Source: Falciphora oryzae | Taxonomy: Eukaryota > Ascomycota > Sordariomycetes > Magnaporthales > Magnaporthaceae | Direction of reading: 5' to 3' | DNA: 64,000 nucleotides | Assembly: GCA_000733355.1 (NCBI GenBank) | Contig: JNVV01000008.1 | Span: 898,927 to 962,926 of the forward strand | Shown here: piece by piece, positions 35,481-44,841 of the stretch | Layout: each line of letters starts with the position of its first letter | Position numbering within the stretch: position 1 is the stretch's first letter | Notes under the pieces: generated by a model | What the model was told of the DNA's origin: nothing | The model's input: the letters and a program-made list of their open reading frames with translations, nothing else | The model's database searches: none | Made by a program: the position numbers and the translations under genes

Positions 35481-35914
35481 AGGTTCCGTGCTGTGCCCGT
35501 TTGTTGTGATGACCTCACCCAGGAGGTTTCCCTATTCCGCCCCACCCAGAACAGCGCCCGCGTCTCTTGGTCACAACCGTCATCGGTCTCTGTTCCTGGT
35601 ATTTCAGAAGCTCCTGGTGGCACAGGCTCCATGCGTCTGGTCGAGATTACAAAATCCCCTCGGTGATGCCTGCAGCCGATGGCGTATCATGGGAGGAAGG
35701 AGCACAGACCGAGGCGAGCATCCAGGTGATAAGCGATTGAAACCGATATTTCTGCTTGTTTTTTTTTCTTTTCTTTTATTATCATCCATGCATACGACTC
35801 AAAAAAGCGGCTTAGGCAATATTTCTGGGCGGTGGTTAAAACGAGCATTTCCGAATCCATGCCCGATCGTTCTTTTCCCGTCACTCTCTCTACCGCAACT
35901 TTTAACCGCAATGC

Positions 35915-35920
35915 AATAAA
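35915..35920 (+). terminator. Candidate polyadenylation signal
   Basis: AATAAA lies about 435 bases after the stop codon of the coiled-coil gene. It is a motif match only. Confidence 0.35.
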
Positions 35921-35951
35921 TTAGAATTGGCCATTAAATATCCAAGTGTAA

Positions 35952-35981
35952 TTCCTCTTCCTCTTCCTCTTCCTCTTCCTC
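35952..35981 (+). repeat. (TTCCTC)5 hexanucleotide repeat
   Basis: Five perfect TTCCTC units form a pyrimidine tract in the 3' flank of the coiled-coil gene. Confidence 0.95.
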
Positions 35982-36892
35982 AATTTAGGTCGAACCTTCA
36001 CAAGTGATCCGATAAATTTAAACAACACTACGGCCTCTGTGCTTTGCGTGCTGGCCAACGATTCCTACGTGCTTACCTTAGGGGGAAAAGGGGGTTACTT
36101 GACATTGTGTACTGCCATTTTTTGGGCGGACAACGATCGTACCTCGTTTTAATCATTATAGGGACCATTACAAGGCCGATCCTATGCATGGCCGCCGTTC
36201 TTGTGTACCGTAAGGAGGTCCGTCATGGTAGAAGGGTTCACCACAGGGGAGGGCCCCAGGGGCCACGTTACAAAGGCAGATAGGTTGGTCGAGGAGATCC
36301 GGCGGTTGCAGCAACCAAGTTGAAGTTGCTACTATATCTACCCTGTAGTAATATAGGACTTCAACCCCTGATTACCGTCTGTTATCATTGTTATCACCTC
36401 GGTTTACCCGGTGACATGTACAGCTGGCCATCCTGTATCCTTTTGGTCACTGCCACCTCCGTTGATCACCCTGACCGGTTATTTGAATCCCCTTTGTGAC
36501 AGTATTTTCCCTTTCGTCATTGTCAACCCCCGTTGGTCATTGTGGCCGGCCACCCCCCGGCCGCACCTGCCGGCCCGGGCCTCCGGGAGGTGCGGGAGGC
36601 ACGCAAATGCCTTTATTTAAGAGGTCAATGTCAGCGACAATGTCAGCGAAGGCCACAATAACCAACGAGCACATTACGCTATTGCGATGTTTCGTGAACA
36701 ACCCTGTCAAGCCACTCCAACTCTTGCTGAGACCGTGACCAGGAACCCCCAATTTCATTTCACGAGGAATACAGAGAGGAAATAAATTCTATCAGAATCG
36801 TGGTTTAGAATGAACAGTCCCAGTGGTATTTTGGTTATGGGCCAACCCCGCAAACGCCAGTATTAATGATGTACACCAAACGTTCCGTCCAA

Positions 36893-39061
36893 TCACTCCA
36901 TCTTGTGACCCTCGACCTCCAGCACCGTTTTCAGGTGCGAGAATCCCAGCGGCTCCGACTGGTGGTATGCCAGCAGGTTGCCCGTCTTGAGCACGTTCCT
37001 GATCTGGCGGCCGTTGATCTCCAGCGCCGCCAGCCTACCCAGCTCCTCATCGGTGACGGTGTGCGAGCCATTGCCGGCCGTCGCGCCCTCCTCGGCACCT
37101 CCTGTACCGGCGTTGTTCCTCTCCAGGAAGCCGGCCCAGATGGTTCGGCGGGCGTCGAAATCGAGCGCCGGGTACTCGAGGCTCACGTGGATCCTCGAGT
37201 GGAAGGCCTCATCCATGCTCTCGGCACGGTTGGTGGTGAGGAACATCAAGCCCTCGTAGTACTCGAGCGTGCGCAGGAAGATCCCGACGATCTTGTTGCG
37301 GTCTAGGTCGCTGCTGCTCCTCCTCTCCAGGACGATGTCGCACTCGTCGAGCAGCAGGACCGCGTTCCACTTGGCGACCATGTCGAGCACCGACGCCAGG
37401 TTGGACTCGACGTCCCACGACGACGCGCCCAGGTCGTCGGCGCTCATCGAGTAGAGCGGCACGCGCATGGCCTCGGCGACCGACTCGGCCGTCAGCGTCT
37501 TGCCGATACCCGGCCCGCCCGACAGCAGCATGATGATGCCCTTGCCCTTGCCCGCGATGACGTCGTCGAGCTGGTCCTTGTGCAGCACTTGGCTCTGCGC
37601 GAACGCCAGGATGAGCGACTTATGACCCGCGGGCAGGACGAGGCTGTCGAAGGCGCGGTCGTTGAAGGCCACCTCGCTGACGTCGTCGACGTAGAACTCG
37701 AGCCACTTCTTGGACTTGAGCGCCCAGCCCCGGACGACGGGCGTGCAGAGCACGAGCTGCTCCTCGGTCAGGGGCACCCTGCTGCGGCTCTCATCGTCGT
37801 CCAGGTCCGAGCGGACGGACTGGTTGTCGTCGTAGCGGTCGTAGCGGTCGTAGCGGTCGTACGGGTCGCAGCTGTTGCCGCCGCCGCAATCGTCGTCATC
37901 ACTCGACGCCTGGTTGGTGATGGCGCCCTGGACCTGGTTCAGGGACTTGAGGGACTGGTGCATGTTCGGGTTCCACTTTGCGTGCGCGAAGGCGTCGACC
38001 ACGATGCGGGACTCGACCGTGATCTTTGATGGCCCCCATTTCTTCTGCTCGATGGCCTGGCCATGATACTGCTTGTAATGGTAACCGGCAAGCGACTCAA
38101 AAGTGCGGCCGCGCGCGACCAGCTGGGCCCGGATGGCATCTGCGTCGGCATGGAAGTCGAGCGGGCAGCAGGCCAGCGCGTCGATGGGCATGGTGCCCAG
38201 GAAGGGCAGGATGATCTGCTGGCACTCGTCATAGCCAAACTTGCTGCCGTCCCAGTCGACGCGGTCACAGGTGAGGATGAAGCACGGGCCGAGCTTGCAG
38301 TGCTTCCCGTAGTTGGCATCAGTAAGCTTTACGGCAGCGGGGCGGCCGTAGCGGGTGGTAAGGATGGTGCAGCCGGGCTGGAAGATGGTCCAGACGTGCT
38401 CATACGTCACCACCTTGTTGGTGATGTAGTCCTTAACGTCGCTGATGATGTCGCCAAGCTCGGTGGAGAGCACGTCGTGAAGGAGTTTGACGTGTGACCT
38501 GGCCGTCTCGTCGTACTTTTCGTCTTCCAGGGCGGCGCTCAATTGGGCCCAGCGGTGCACGAATGGGCGGAAGGGGGCCGAGAAGGTCAACCGGTGAAGA
38601 GTAGCGGTGACTCCAGGATAGTCCTTGAGAACGTCCTGCAGCACTTTCTTCAAGAGAGGGCTCTGAATGACGATGCTATCGACCTCGAGCTTTTTCCTGG
38701 AGTCGTAGCTCTTCTTGTTGCGAACGAGGATAGCATACTTCAGCGTCTCCTCGTTCTCTGCGGCCTCCTCGAGATCCTCGGGGTACTTCTCAGTCCATGT
38801 GAACTTTTGGTGCTTGTCCCATTTCTGGTAAAGGTCTTTGGTGTGGCAGTGCATGCCGACAATGGCTTTTTCCTTGGACTCTGTGGACTCCTCGTCGCCT
38901 TTGGTGCCATCTTTCGCGACATCCTTGCCAGAGCTCTTCTCGGCAGGGGATGAGCTTTCCTTGACACCGCTCTCCTCGGCATCCTCCTTGACGGATCCCT
39001 CTGGGGGTGTGACAACAACCACTGACGAAGACTCATCGTCTTTCCTCGATGCGTCCGCCAT
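36893..39061 (-). CDS. AAA family ATPase (fungal DUF7025-type)
   Basis: One exon on the minus strand, 722 residues. The N-terminus is acidic and disordered. Residues about 80-420 hold the conserved fungal region that precedes such ATPases (VIQSPLLKKVLQDVLKDYPG, GCTILTTRYGRPAAV, IDALACCPLDFHADA). A Tyr-Asp-Arg repeat sits before the ATPase part. The AAA domain follows: Walker A GGPGIGKT near residues 514-521, Walker B VLLLDECDI near 570, and sensor-1/arginine region LTTNRAESMDEAFHSRIHV. The C-terminal lid is GRQIRNVLKTGNLLAYH. Relatives are common in filamentous ascomycetes, often as many copies, and their substrate is unknown. It faces the Kelch gene head to head. Confidence 0.88.
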   Translation of the reverse strand: MADASRKDDESSSVVVVTPPEGSVKEDAEESGVKESSSPAEKSSGKDVAKDGTKGDEESTESKEKAIVGMHCHTKDLYQKWDKHQKFTWTEKYPEDLEEAAENEETLKYAILVRNKKSYDSRKKLEVDSIVIQSPLLKKVLQDVLKDYPGVTATLHRLTFSAPFRPFVHRWAQLSAALEDEKYDETARSHVKLLHDVLSTELGDIISDVKDYITNKVVTYEHVWTIFQPGCTILTTRYGRPAAVKLTDANYGKHCKLGPCFILTCDRVDWDGSKFGYDECQQIILPFLGTMPIDALACCPLDFHADADAIRAQLVARGRTFESLAGYHYKQYHGQAIEQKKWGPSKITVESRIVVDAFAHAKWNPNMHQSLKSLNQVQGAITNQASSDDDDCGGGNSCDPYDRYDRYDRYDDNQSVRSDLDDDESRSRVPLTEEQLVLCTPVVRGWALKSKKWLEFYVDDVSEVAFNDRAFDSLVLPAGHKSLILAFAQSQVLHKDQLDDVIAGKGKGIIMLLSGGPGIGKTLTAESVAEAMRVPLYSMSADDLGASSWDVESNLASVLDMVAKWNAVLLLDECDIVLERRSSSDLDRNKIVGIFLRTLEYYEGLMFLTTNRAESMDEAFHSRIHVSLEYPALDFDARRTIWAGFLERNNAGTGGAEEGATAGNGSHTVTDEELGRLAALEINGRQIRNVLKTGNLLAYHQSEPLGFSHLKTVLEVEGHKME
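37831..37866 (-). repeat. 9 bp tandem repeat coding for Tyr-Asp-Arg
   Basis: The unit cgtagcggt occurs three times and once in a variant form. On the coding strand it gives PYDRYDRYDRYDD inside the linker before the AAA domain. Confidence 0.9.
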
Positions 39062-39202
39062 GGTGATGATTATGGTTCGGTGATGAACGAGGAATTAGGG
39101 ACTTGATTGTTGGGCAGCACAAGGCTGGGAGGTGCGCTCTGAGATGGTCTGGGATAGAAAGAAATTCTGGTTTCTACTTTTCGAGACTCGTCCGCACCTC
39201 AC

Positions 39203-39210
39203 TTATATAG
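39203..39210 (-). promoter_or_regulatory. TATA-like box of the AAA ATPase gene
   Basis: The minus strand reads CTATATAA about 142 bases upstream of the start codon at 39061. Confidence 0.45.
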
Positions 39211-39521
39211 GTATCCAAGAATGCATCCTCTCGGTAGGTTTGACCGCCTAGTCACTGTGCCGACTGCCGGCAATGACTCTTCTGGCAAGCTGCGTGAGGC
39301 TGACGTGCATCGGCGAGCCTGAACGGGGGTGGATGCGAGATAGGATTCGTGGCATGGGATTAGGCTTACACCTGGTGGCCTCCAGGCCGGTTGGCGCTGA
39401 CCCTGTTGTGGAGAGAGGCGCATGCTGCTGCCTGCAGCGCCCGGCATGCAGCCTATAGAGAGTTCAATGAGTCTCGTCCATGCTGTGCTGCTTTTATCTG
39501 ACCGTTGTCCAACCCCAAAAG

Positions 39522-39553
39522 CCCAATGGCACACATGCCCAATGGCACACATG
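39522..39553 (+). repeat. Perfect 2 x 16 bp tandem repeat in the divergent promoter
   Basis: The unit cccaatggcacacatg occurs twice without a gap. Each copy carries CCAAT, the core bound by the fungal Hap complex, so it could be a doubled regulatory site (inference). Confidence 0.85.
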
Positions 39554-39785
39554 TCTGGTCCCGACCATTTTTACTTTTGCTTTTCTCGCCAGCCCTTCTG
39601 CTCTTTGAAACGCCCCCTATCTGATTGGGGGCCTTGCATGGACCGGACGAGTCTTGGCACCTTCCATTCCTGGAAATAATCCGCACATGAGCCAATTGTA
39701 TCCTGTGGTTTTAGGCCGTTCCAGGGACTCGCAAATCAATGTTCCTTGGAACGTCGGCCTGACAATCCTTTTCTACAGGCCGTGG

Positions 39786-39792
39786 TATATAA
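39786..39792 (+). promoter_or_regulatory. TATA-like box of the Kelch gene
   Basis: TATATAA lies about 110 bases upstream of the start codon at 39902. Confidence 0.45.
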
Positions 39793-39901
39793 TCCAGCGA
39801 GTTCCGTCCCCATGTGGAACAAATGCCGCCGGAAAGCGATGCACCCTCGGCAGGGGCTTGTTTAACCTGATTCGGGCTTAGCCAACAAAACGCCCAATAA
39901 A

Positions 39902-40957
39902 ATGGTCAAACTCCAGACTGTCTTTGTCGCCGCTAGCTACGGCGCGCAGATCGTCCTCAGCCGCGCCGTCGGCGGCGCGGAGCCGAGCCTCCAGGGCGGC
40001 ACGTGGAGGACGCTAGCCCCGACGCCGTCCCTGCCGCGCCAGGAGCACACCGCAGTCGCTATCAACTCGACGTCCTTCGCCGTGCTCGGCGGCATCAAGC
40101 AGGACGCCCGCGACCGCACGCAGATCAACAACACGGGCCTCGTGACCATCTACCACGTCCCGACCGACACCTGGACGCCCGCCGCGGACCTGCCCCTGCC
40201 GCTCAACCACCCCAACGCCGCCGCTGTCGACGGCAAGATCTACCTGCTGGGCGGCCTGGCCGAGCGCGCCGGCGCCTGGCAGGCCGTCGGCGACTCGTGG
40301 GTCTACGACCCGGCCACCAACATCTGGACGCCGCTGCCCCCGGTCCCCGCGGGCACCGAGCGCGGCAGCGCCGCCGTCGGCGTCGTCGGGGCCACCGTCT
40401 ACCTGGCCGGCGGCCTGCGGCGCCTGGAGCTGTGGGCGGGCGGGCGGCACGAGACGGTCGACGAGGCGTCAGCGTTCGACACCACCACCGGGAAGTGGAC
40501 GTCGCTGACGCAGGCACCGCTGCCGGAGCCGCGCGACCACGCCGCCGCCGCCGTCGTGGGCTCCACGCTCTACGTCGCGGGCGGCAGGCGCCTGTTGGCG
40601 GGGCTACTGGTCACGGACGCCGTGTACGCGCTCGACGTGGCCGCGCCGGATCTAAAGTGGAGGCTGGAGCCGGGCCGCATGCCGACGGCGCGCGGAGGCC
40701 ACATGGCGGCCGCGGTCGGCGGGGTTATCTACACGTTTGGCGGCGAAGGAAGCAGCTCGGATAGCGGCGTGTTCGAGCAGGTTGAGGCGTTTGACGTCGC
40801 CTCGGGTGCCTGGACGAAGTTGCCGCCAATGCCAGCACCGCGCCACGGCTCGGTCGCGGTCGCTTTGGATGGAAGGATTTACATTGCTGGGGGAGGTCTT
40901 GCCCTTGGCGTTGGTGCCACCAACGTGACGGACGTCTTCACCCCACGATGGATCTGA
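39902..40957 (+). CDS. Kelch-repeat (galactose-oxidase-like propeller) protein
   Basis: One exon, 351 residues. The N-terminus, MVKLQTVFVAASYGAQIVLS, could be a signal peptide, though it is a weak one. The rest is a beta-propeller of about six Kelch units, each with paired Gly and a Tyr/Trp at fixed spacing: FAVLGGI, KIYLLGGLAE, TVYLAGGLR, TLYVAGGRR, VIYTFGGEG and RIYIAGGGL. The W of TDTWTPAADLP, TNIWTPLPPVP, TGKWTSLTQAP and SGAWTKLPPMP marks the start of the next blade. There is no copper-site signature of galactose oxidase, so it is more likely a binding protein. It lies head to head with the AAA ATPase. Its role is not known. Confidence 0.85.
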   Translation: MVKLQTVFVAASYGAQIVLSRAVGGAEPSLQGGTWRTLAPTPSLPRQEHTAVAINSTSFAVLGGIKQDARDRTQINNTGLVTIYHVPTDTWTPAADLPLPLNHPNAAAVDGKIYLLGGLAERAGAWQAVGDSWVYDPATNIWTPLPPVPAGTERGSAAVGVVGATVYLAGGLRRLELWAGGRHETVDEASAFDTTTGKWTSLTQAPLPEPRDHAAAAVVGSTLYVAGGRRLLAGLLVTDAVYALDVAAPDLKWRLEPGRMPTARGGHMAAAVGGVIYTFGGEGSSSDSGVFEQVEAFDVASGAWTKLPPMPAPRHGSVAVALDGRIYIAGGGLALGVGATNVTDVFTPRWI

Positions 40958-41953
40958 TAGCACCGTGAAATTTTATAAAAATTAGGACCCGTTCATCAGT
41001 ACCTAATGTTAGTCATCTCTAACCAAAGTTCAGAGTCTACGTTGCTAAGGGAGAACTACTTGGGCTCCCGTGTTCGGAAACAAATAGAATAGGAACCCTG
41101 GGGCAAATCATTCGCCAGCAGACAATATCGCCCCTGAAAGGTTGTTAGTTCGGAGCTTCATAGGCCAAACGACAGGCGTTTGAAATTCGATAGCTAGACC
41201 ATTTCGTAAACGGAAAAAAGAACACGAAGTAGAAAAGCAAAGCGAAGGAAAGCATAAGGAGAAAGGAGAAACGAAAGATAGTAAGAAAAAGGAAATAGGA
41301 ACTCGGAAGAAAGCACGACGGTAAGTACGCCAATAACAAGCTCTCGGGGGTAATATTGCATACCTGGTTTCGTTAGAACGTCGCAAGATTTCCGCCGCTG
41401 TCGGTTGCGTGTTTGATAAATGACCCTCATCATCATTGCACTTTCCATGTCGTTAATCGTCGCTTGGAATCCCGTGCCTGAAGGCTCTCTCCGCCGTACT
41501 TGGATGGAATATAGTCCGGAATAACTTGGAATCGCGAGAGAGCTGTGGTTTATACGGGGTCGAGAGGATGGTCTCATGCCGAAGAGTCAGATAGAGGGTT
41601 TTCCAGCTTCATGTCGGGGTCCTCGAGAATACGTTGGCGAGGCTTCGTATCATTTCGTTGGGAGTACGATCAGGGTACTTTGTGCAGCTTTGTTTGAAAG
41701 GGGAGAGATATACCTATGCAATTATACGCCGTTTGCCAACATTGAGTGAGAAGCCCCGTGCGCCGCAAAAAATGATGTAGGAAAAGTATAAACAGACGCA
41801 AAACAACGCAGCGTTAGACGGGGGCCGCATAAATGGCATGGTGGCCAGGAGGAGTTAGGCGGGAGATGGAGAAAATGAGCAAGACCAAAGCCAGTCCAGT
41901 ACCAACCGTTACAGAGTGAGGAGAGATGGGATACGAGTGGGAAAGAACCCTGC

Positions 41954-41979
41954 AAAAAAAAAAAAAAAAAAAAAAAAAA
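41954..41979 (+). repeat. Poly(A) tract, 26 bases
   Basis: It is the longest homopolymer in the window, in the 3' flank of the rhodanese gene (there read as poly(T)). Confidence 0.9.
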
Positions 41980-42107
41980 GACAAGGAAGAAAACCGTTCA
42001 ATGCATGCGTACACCCAAGAACGGGGCTTGAGGGAGAGTATAAACGTTCGTCGCTTGCGGAACTCGACTCTTGGAAAAGGAGGCGTCCTCTGCGTAAATC
42101 ATGGTCG

Positions 42108-42124
42108 TTTTTTTTTTTTTTTTT
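42108..42124 (+). repeat. Poly(T) tract, 17 bases
   Basis: It starts 15 bases beyond the rhodanese stop codon; on the coding strand it reads poly(A). Confidence 0.9.
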
Positions 42125-42138
42125 GTAAATTTGTTTGT

Positions 42139-43250
42139 TTAATCGGTAGATTTCCTGATCAAGGAATCCGACGGCTTGACACGCTGTGCCCACTCACTAT
42201 CATAAGAGCAATGTGTGTTAGTAAACGTAGACAAATCGGCTCGTAGTGGCACGGCGCTTGGGGCACTCACGTCCAGCTTCCGTCGTAAATCTTCCGCTTT
42301 TCAGGGTTGCCGTACTGGGCCTCGCTTAATGCGGCATCAATAATGCAGGCAGTGACACCAGTTCCGCAGCTCGAGATGATGGGCTTGGCAGGGTCGACCC
42401 CCCTGTCCTGGAAGACCTTCTTCAGTTGATCGGCCGGCAGGAAGGCCTTGCTCTTGGGATCCAGCAGAACGTCGATGGGCACGTTGACGGCGCCGGGCAT
42501 GTGGCCAGACGACAGGCCGGGGCGGGGTTCGTCGGCAGTGCCCTGGAAGCGGCCGGCGGAGCGGGCGTCAAGGACCTGGATGCCCTCGGCGCCCTCCTTT
42601 TTGTAGTCCAGGGCGACCTCGCGCACCTCCTCAAAGTCGGCAACCTTGTCGTGGTCGAGCTCAGGGATAGGATATGTGCAGCACTCGACGTTGTAGAGGT
42701 TGCCGCTCTCGATAGGCAGGCCCTGCTCGCACCAGAGGCGGAAGTTGTTGAGCAGATGGACCTTGGGGTGACCAAAAACACGGAGAGTCCAGGCTACACG
42801 CGGCGCAGAGAAGATTCCGAGCTCCTTGGTGTCGTAGACAACGACGGTATCGTCACGGCGCACGCCAAGCTCGCTCATTGCCGAGGCAAAGCCCTTTGGG
42901 TCGGGCAGCATGTGGGGGTACGGGCTGTGGCGGTCGATGACCTTGTCTAGGTCGAAGAAGCGCGACTTGGGGATGCGGGTTTGGCGGTAGGACTCGATGC
43001 CGGTGCGGCCCTCGGGGTCGTTGGGCAGGAACCAGGCGGCGCTGAGGCAGATGACGCGGGGGTCGGTGCTGATCGACGACGGTGGGCTCTTCTGGAGCGC
43101 CTCGTGCACTTCGTTGGGTGTGACTAGGAACGACGAGAATGTCCTGCGGGGGGCCGAAGTGGAGAAGCCGCGACTGGCGGACGCGGCGCTCGAGAGCGCC
43201 GCCGCTGTCCTCGGGACGCCCGCTCGCGCGGCCGCAAATCCCGGAGCCAT
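42139..43250 (-). CDS. TUM1: Thiosulfate/3-mercaptopyruvate sulfurtransferase (tandem rhodanese), mitochondrial
   Basis: Two exons on the minus strand, 43250-42271 and 42196-42139, give about 345 residues. The small last exon turns the apparent end SWT into SWTEWAQR, the usual rhodanese C-terminus, followed by a short tail. The first 38 residues are Ala, Ser and Arg-rich, a mitochondrial presequence. Domain 1 (about 40-180) has RIPKSRFFDLDKVID and VVVYDTKELGIFSAPRVAWT. Domain 2 has VLDARSAGRFQG, GHMPGAVNVPIDVLLD and the active loop SSCGTGVTAC, whose Cys carries the persulfide. The enzyme moves sulfur from thiosulfate or mercaptopyruvate to acceptors; Tum1 in yeast feeds tRNA thiolation. It lies head to head with APC11. 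Confidence 0.92.
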
Positions 43251-44197
43251 GGTCTAGGAGGAAGTGGCTGTGGAGGGGAGGGGAGGTCGAGCCGTCGCCA
43301 ATTGCAAACAGCCGGCCGATGTGCGCGCAACTCGTGCGTCTCGCGACAGGCGCTCTCCGGGAGGGCCGGCCGGGCGGGGTGAAGTGCAGGCGCTTCTGCG
43401 AGGGGCGAGGGCGGTGGTGGACGAGACGAAGGTGCCGAGAGATAAGACGGAGGGTCGCAGATGCAGGGCAGTATATCGAGCAAGATGGCGAAAAAATGAC
43501 GAGCCCGAGATAGCGGGTCCTGCGGGCCCTGTAGGGCAGACTTTCACGGGGCGCTCCTTGACAGCAGCCAAGAGGCGACTGACACACGGAATTGTCAAAC
43601 GAGGATAGCGACCAGCTAAGAGAAACAAGGAAAGAAGAAAACATGAGGAGCTGTCGCGATGCACATACTACGTACAGGCGGTAGCTGGTTTAAGTTTTCC
43701 CTGATGAATGAATGCGGGGCCGGACGCCGTTGCACTGACGAGACGTGCCAAAGAAAAAAAAAACGGTGGGAGGACAAGCTCTTGCGCCCGCCAGCTTATC
43801 CCGATCGCTGGCTGATTGGCCGTTTTTCGGGGCGGGACGCCCTGGGATCCTAGCATATGGTCAATGCTTTGTGCTTCACCAACACCATAAAGGTGCTCCC
43901 GCAACGATTGAGCTCATCAGAGGACCCCTCATTGGAGCTCCAATCACGACGGCAACCTCGGGCCGGTCTGGTGGCTTACAGGAAAACAACAGCTTGCCAA
44001 GCAAGGTACCAGCTCCTGGATAAGCGTCATTGTGCGCCCCGATCCGCCGGCATCAGAAGCTGAGCTACGGAAAACGAAGACGCGCTCAGCCACCTAGCCT
44101 CCATCCAAGCTCACCGTCGCGCAGCAAGAAAGACGTGCATATTGCAGAACATCACGACACGCTGCCGGCCTCCTGGACCCTCAGTGGGCGCCCCAGC
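43251..44197. promoter_or_regulatory. Divergent promoter region, rhodanese and APC11
   Basis: The start codons are 0.95 kb apart and point outwards. No coding sequence was recognised between them. Confidence 0.5.
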
Positions 44198-44841
44198 ATG
44201 AAGGTCAAGATCAAGCAGTGGAACGCGGTGGCTACGTGGCGGTGGGATATCCCCGAGGACGACGTCTGCGGCATCTGCCAAGTCCACTTCGATGGCACAT
44301 GCCCGACGTGCAAGTACCCTGGAGACGACTGCAGTCTATGTAGGCCTGCCTGCTCCCCCGCCATCTCGGTCCGCTGGGTGCGGCTCGTCGCGTCGCTCGC
44401 TCGCTAATCGATGGTACCAGTGTCTGGAAAATGCGGCCATAACTTTCACATGGTACAGCCCCTATCCATTTTAGCCAACGCTCGACTTGCGGATAAGACG
44501 CTCCCCCTTGTTATTCACCATTTCTGTAGCAAAACGCCGCAAAGCTATCTAAAATTGACCCTCTGCTTGCTTTAGCATTGCATTCTCGAGTGGATAAAGC
44601 AGGATTCGGCCAAGGGACAGTGTCCCATGTGTCGCCAGAGTGAGTTGAACCTTTTTGCTTATCTCGCTTCCTATCATGCATGCTTCCTGTAAAGGCTGGG
44701 CGAGAATCAAGCTACTGGGTGAAAACACATCAAAAACACTAACGAACACTGCGAATAGAATTTGAATGGAATGAGCAGCCAGGACAGCCCGCCGCATCGT
44801 CGCCAAGGAACCAACAACAGCCAGAGGCAGGGCTGGTGTAG
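44198..44841 (+). CDS. APC11: Anaphase-promoting complex RING-H2 subunit APC11
   Basis: Four exons, 44198-44339, 44421-44452, 44576-44639 and 44759-44841, give about 106 residues. The second exon has only 32 bases. The protein starts MKVKIKQWNAVATWRWDIP, the strand that docks on the Apc2 cullin. The RING-H2 ligands follow: CGIC, CPTC, DDC, KCGHNFHMHC and QCPMC. The tail KFEWNEQPGQPAASS is hydrophilic. Apc11 is the catalytic E3 subunit that brings the E2 to the anaphase-promoting complex and so directs destruction of cyclins and securin. Codon phase agrees at all joints. The exon 1 donor reads GTAGGC, slightly off consensus. Confidence 0.93.

Larger units (their letters stand above)
35481..36892. 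other. AT-rich gene-free region
   Basis: It follows the coiled-coil gene and ends at the 3' end of the AAA ATPase gene. A TTCCTC repeat is at 35952-35981. The part from about 36000 to 36530 is AT-richer than the neighbours, with many stops in all frames. No terminal repeats or transposase traces could be shown. Confidence 0.5.
39062..39901. promoter_or_regulatory. Divergent promoter region, AAA ATPase and Kelch genes
   Basis: The start codons are 840 bases apart and point outwards. TATA-like boxes lie near both genes. A perfect 2 x 16 bp tandem repeat is at 39522-39553, roughly in the middle. Confidence 0.55.
40958..42138. other. Convergent intergenic region
   Basis: It separates the Kelch gene (+) from the rhodanese gene (-). 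It is AT-richer than its neighbours. A purine-rich strip lies at about 41211-41316, and runs of 26 A and 17 T lie at 41954-41979 and 42108-42124. A minus-strand frame at 41194-41577 shows no domain and is not called. Confidence 0.5.

Noticed and set aside
39902..40957. Kelch protein as a true galactose oxidase
   Set aside because: The propeller is present, but the copper-binding Tyr/His set and the C-terminal domain of the enzyme are not seen; the protein is too short.
41194..41577. 127-codon minus-strand frame with a hydrophobic end
   Set aside because: The hydrophobic end is the translation of a purine-rich strip, and no homology or splice logic supports it.
41954..41979. Poly(A) run as the tail of a retroposed gene or SINE
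   Set aside because: No gene-like or SINE-like body precedes it and no target-site duplication could be seen.
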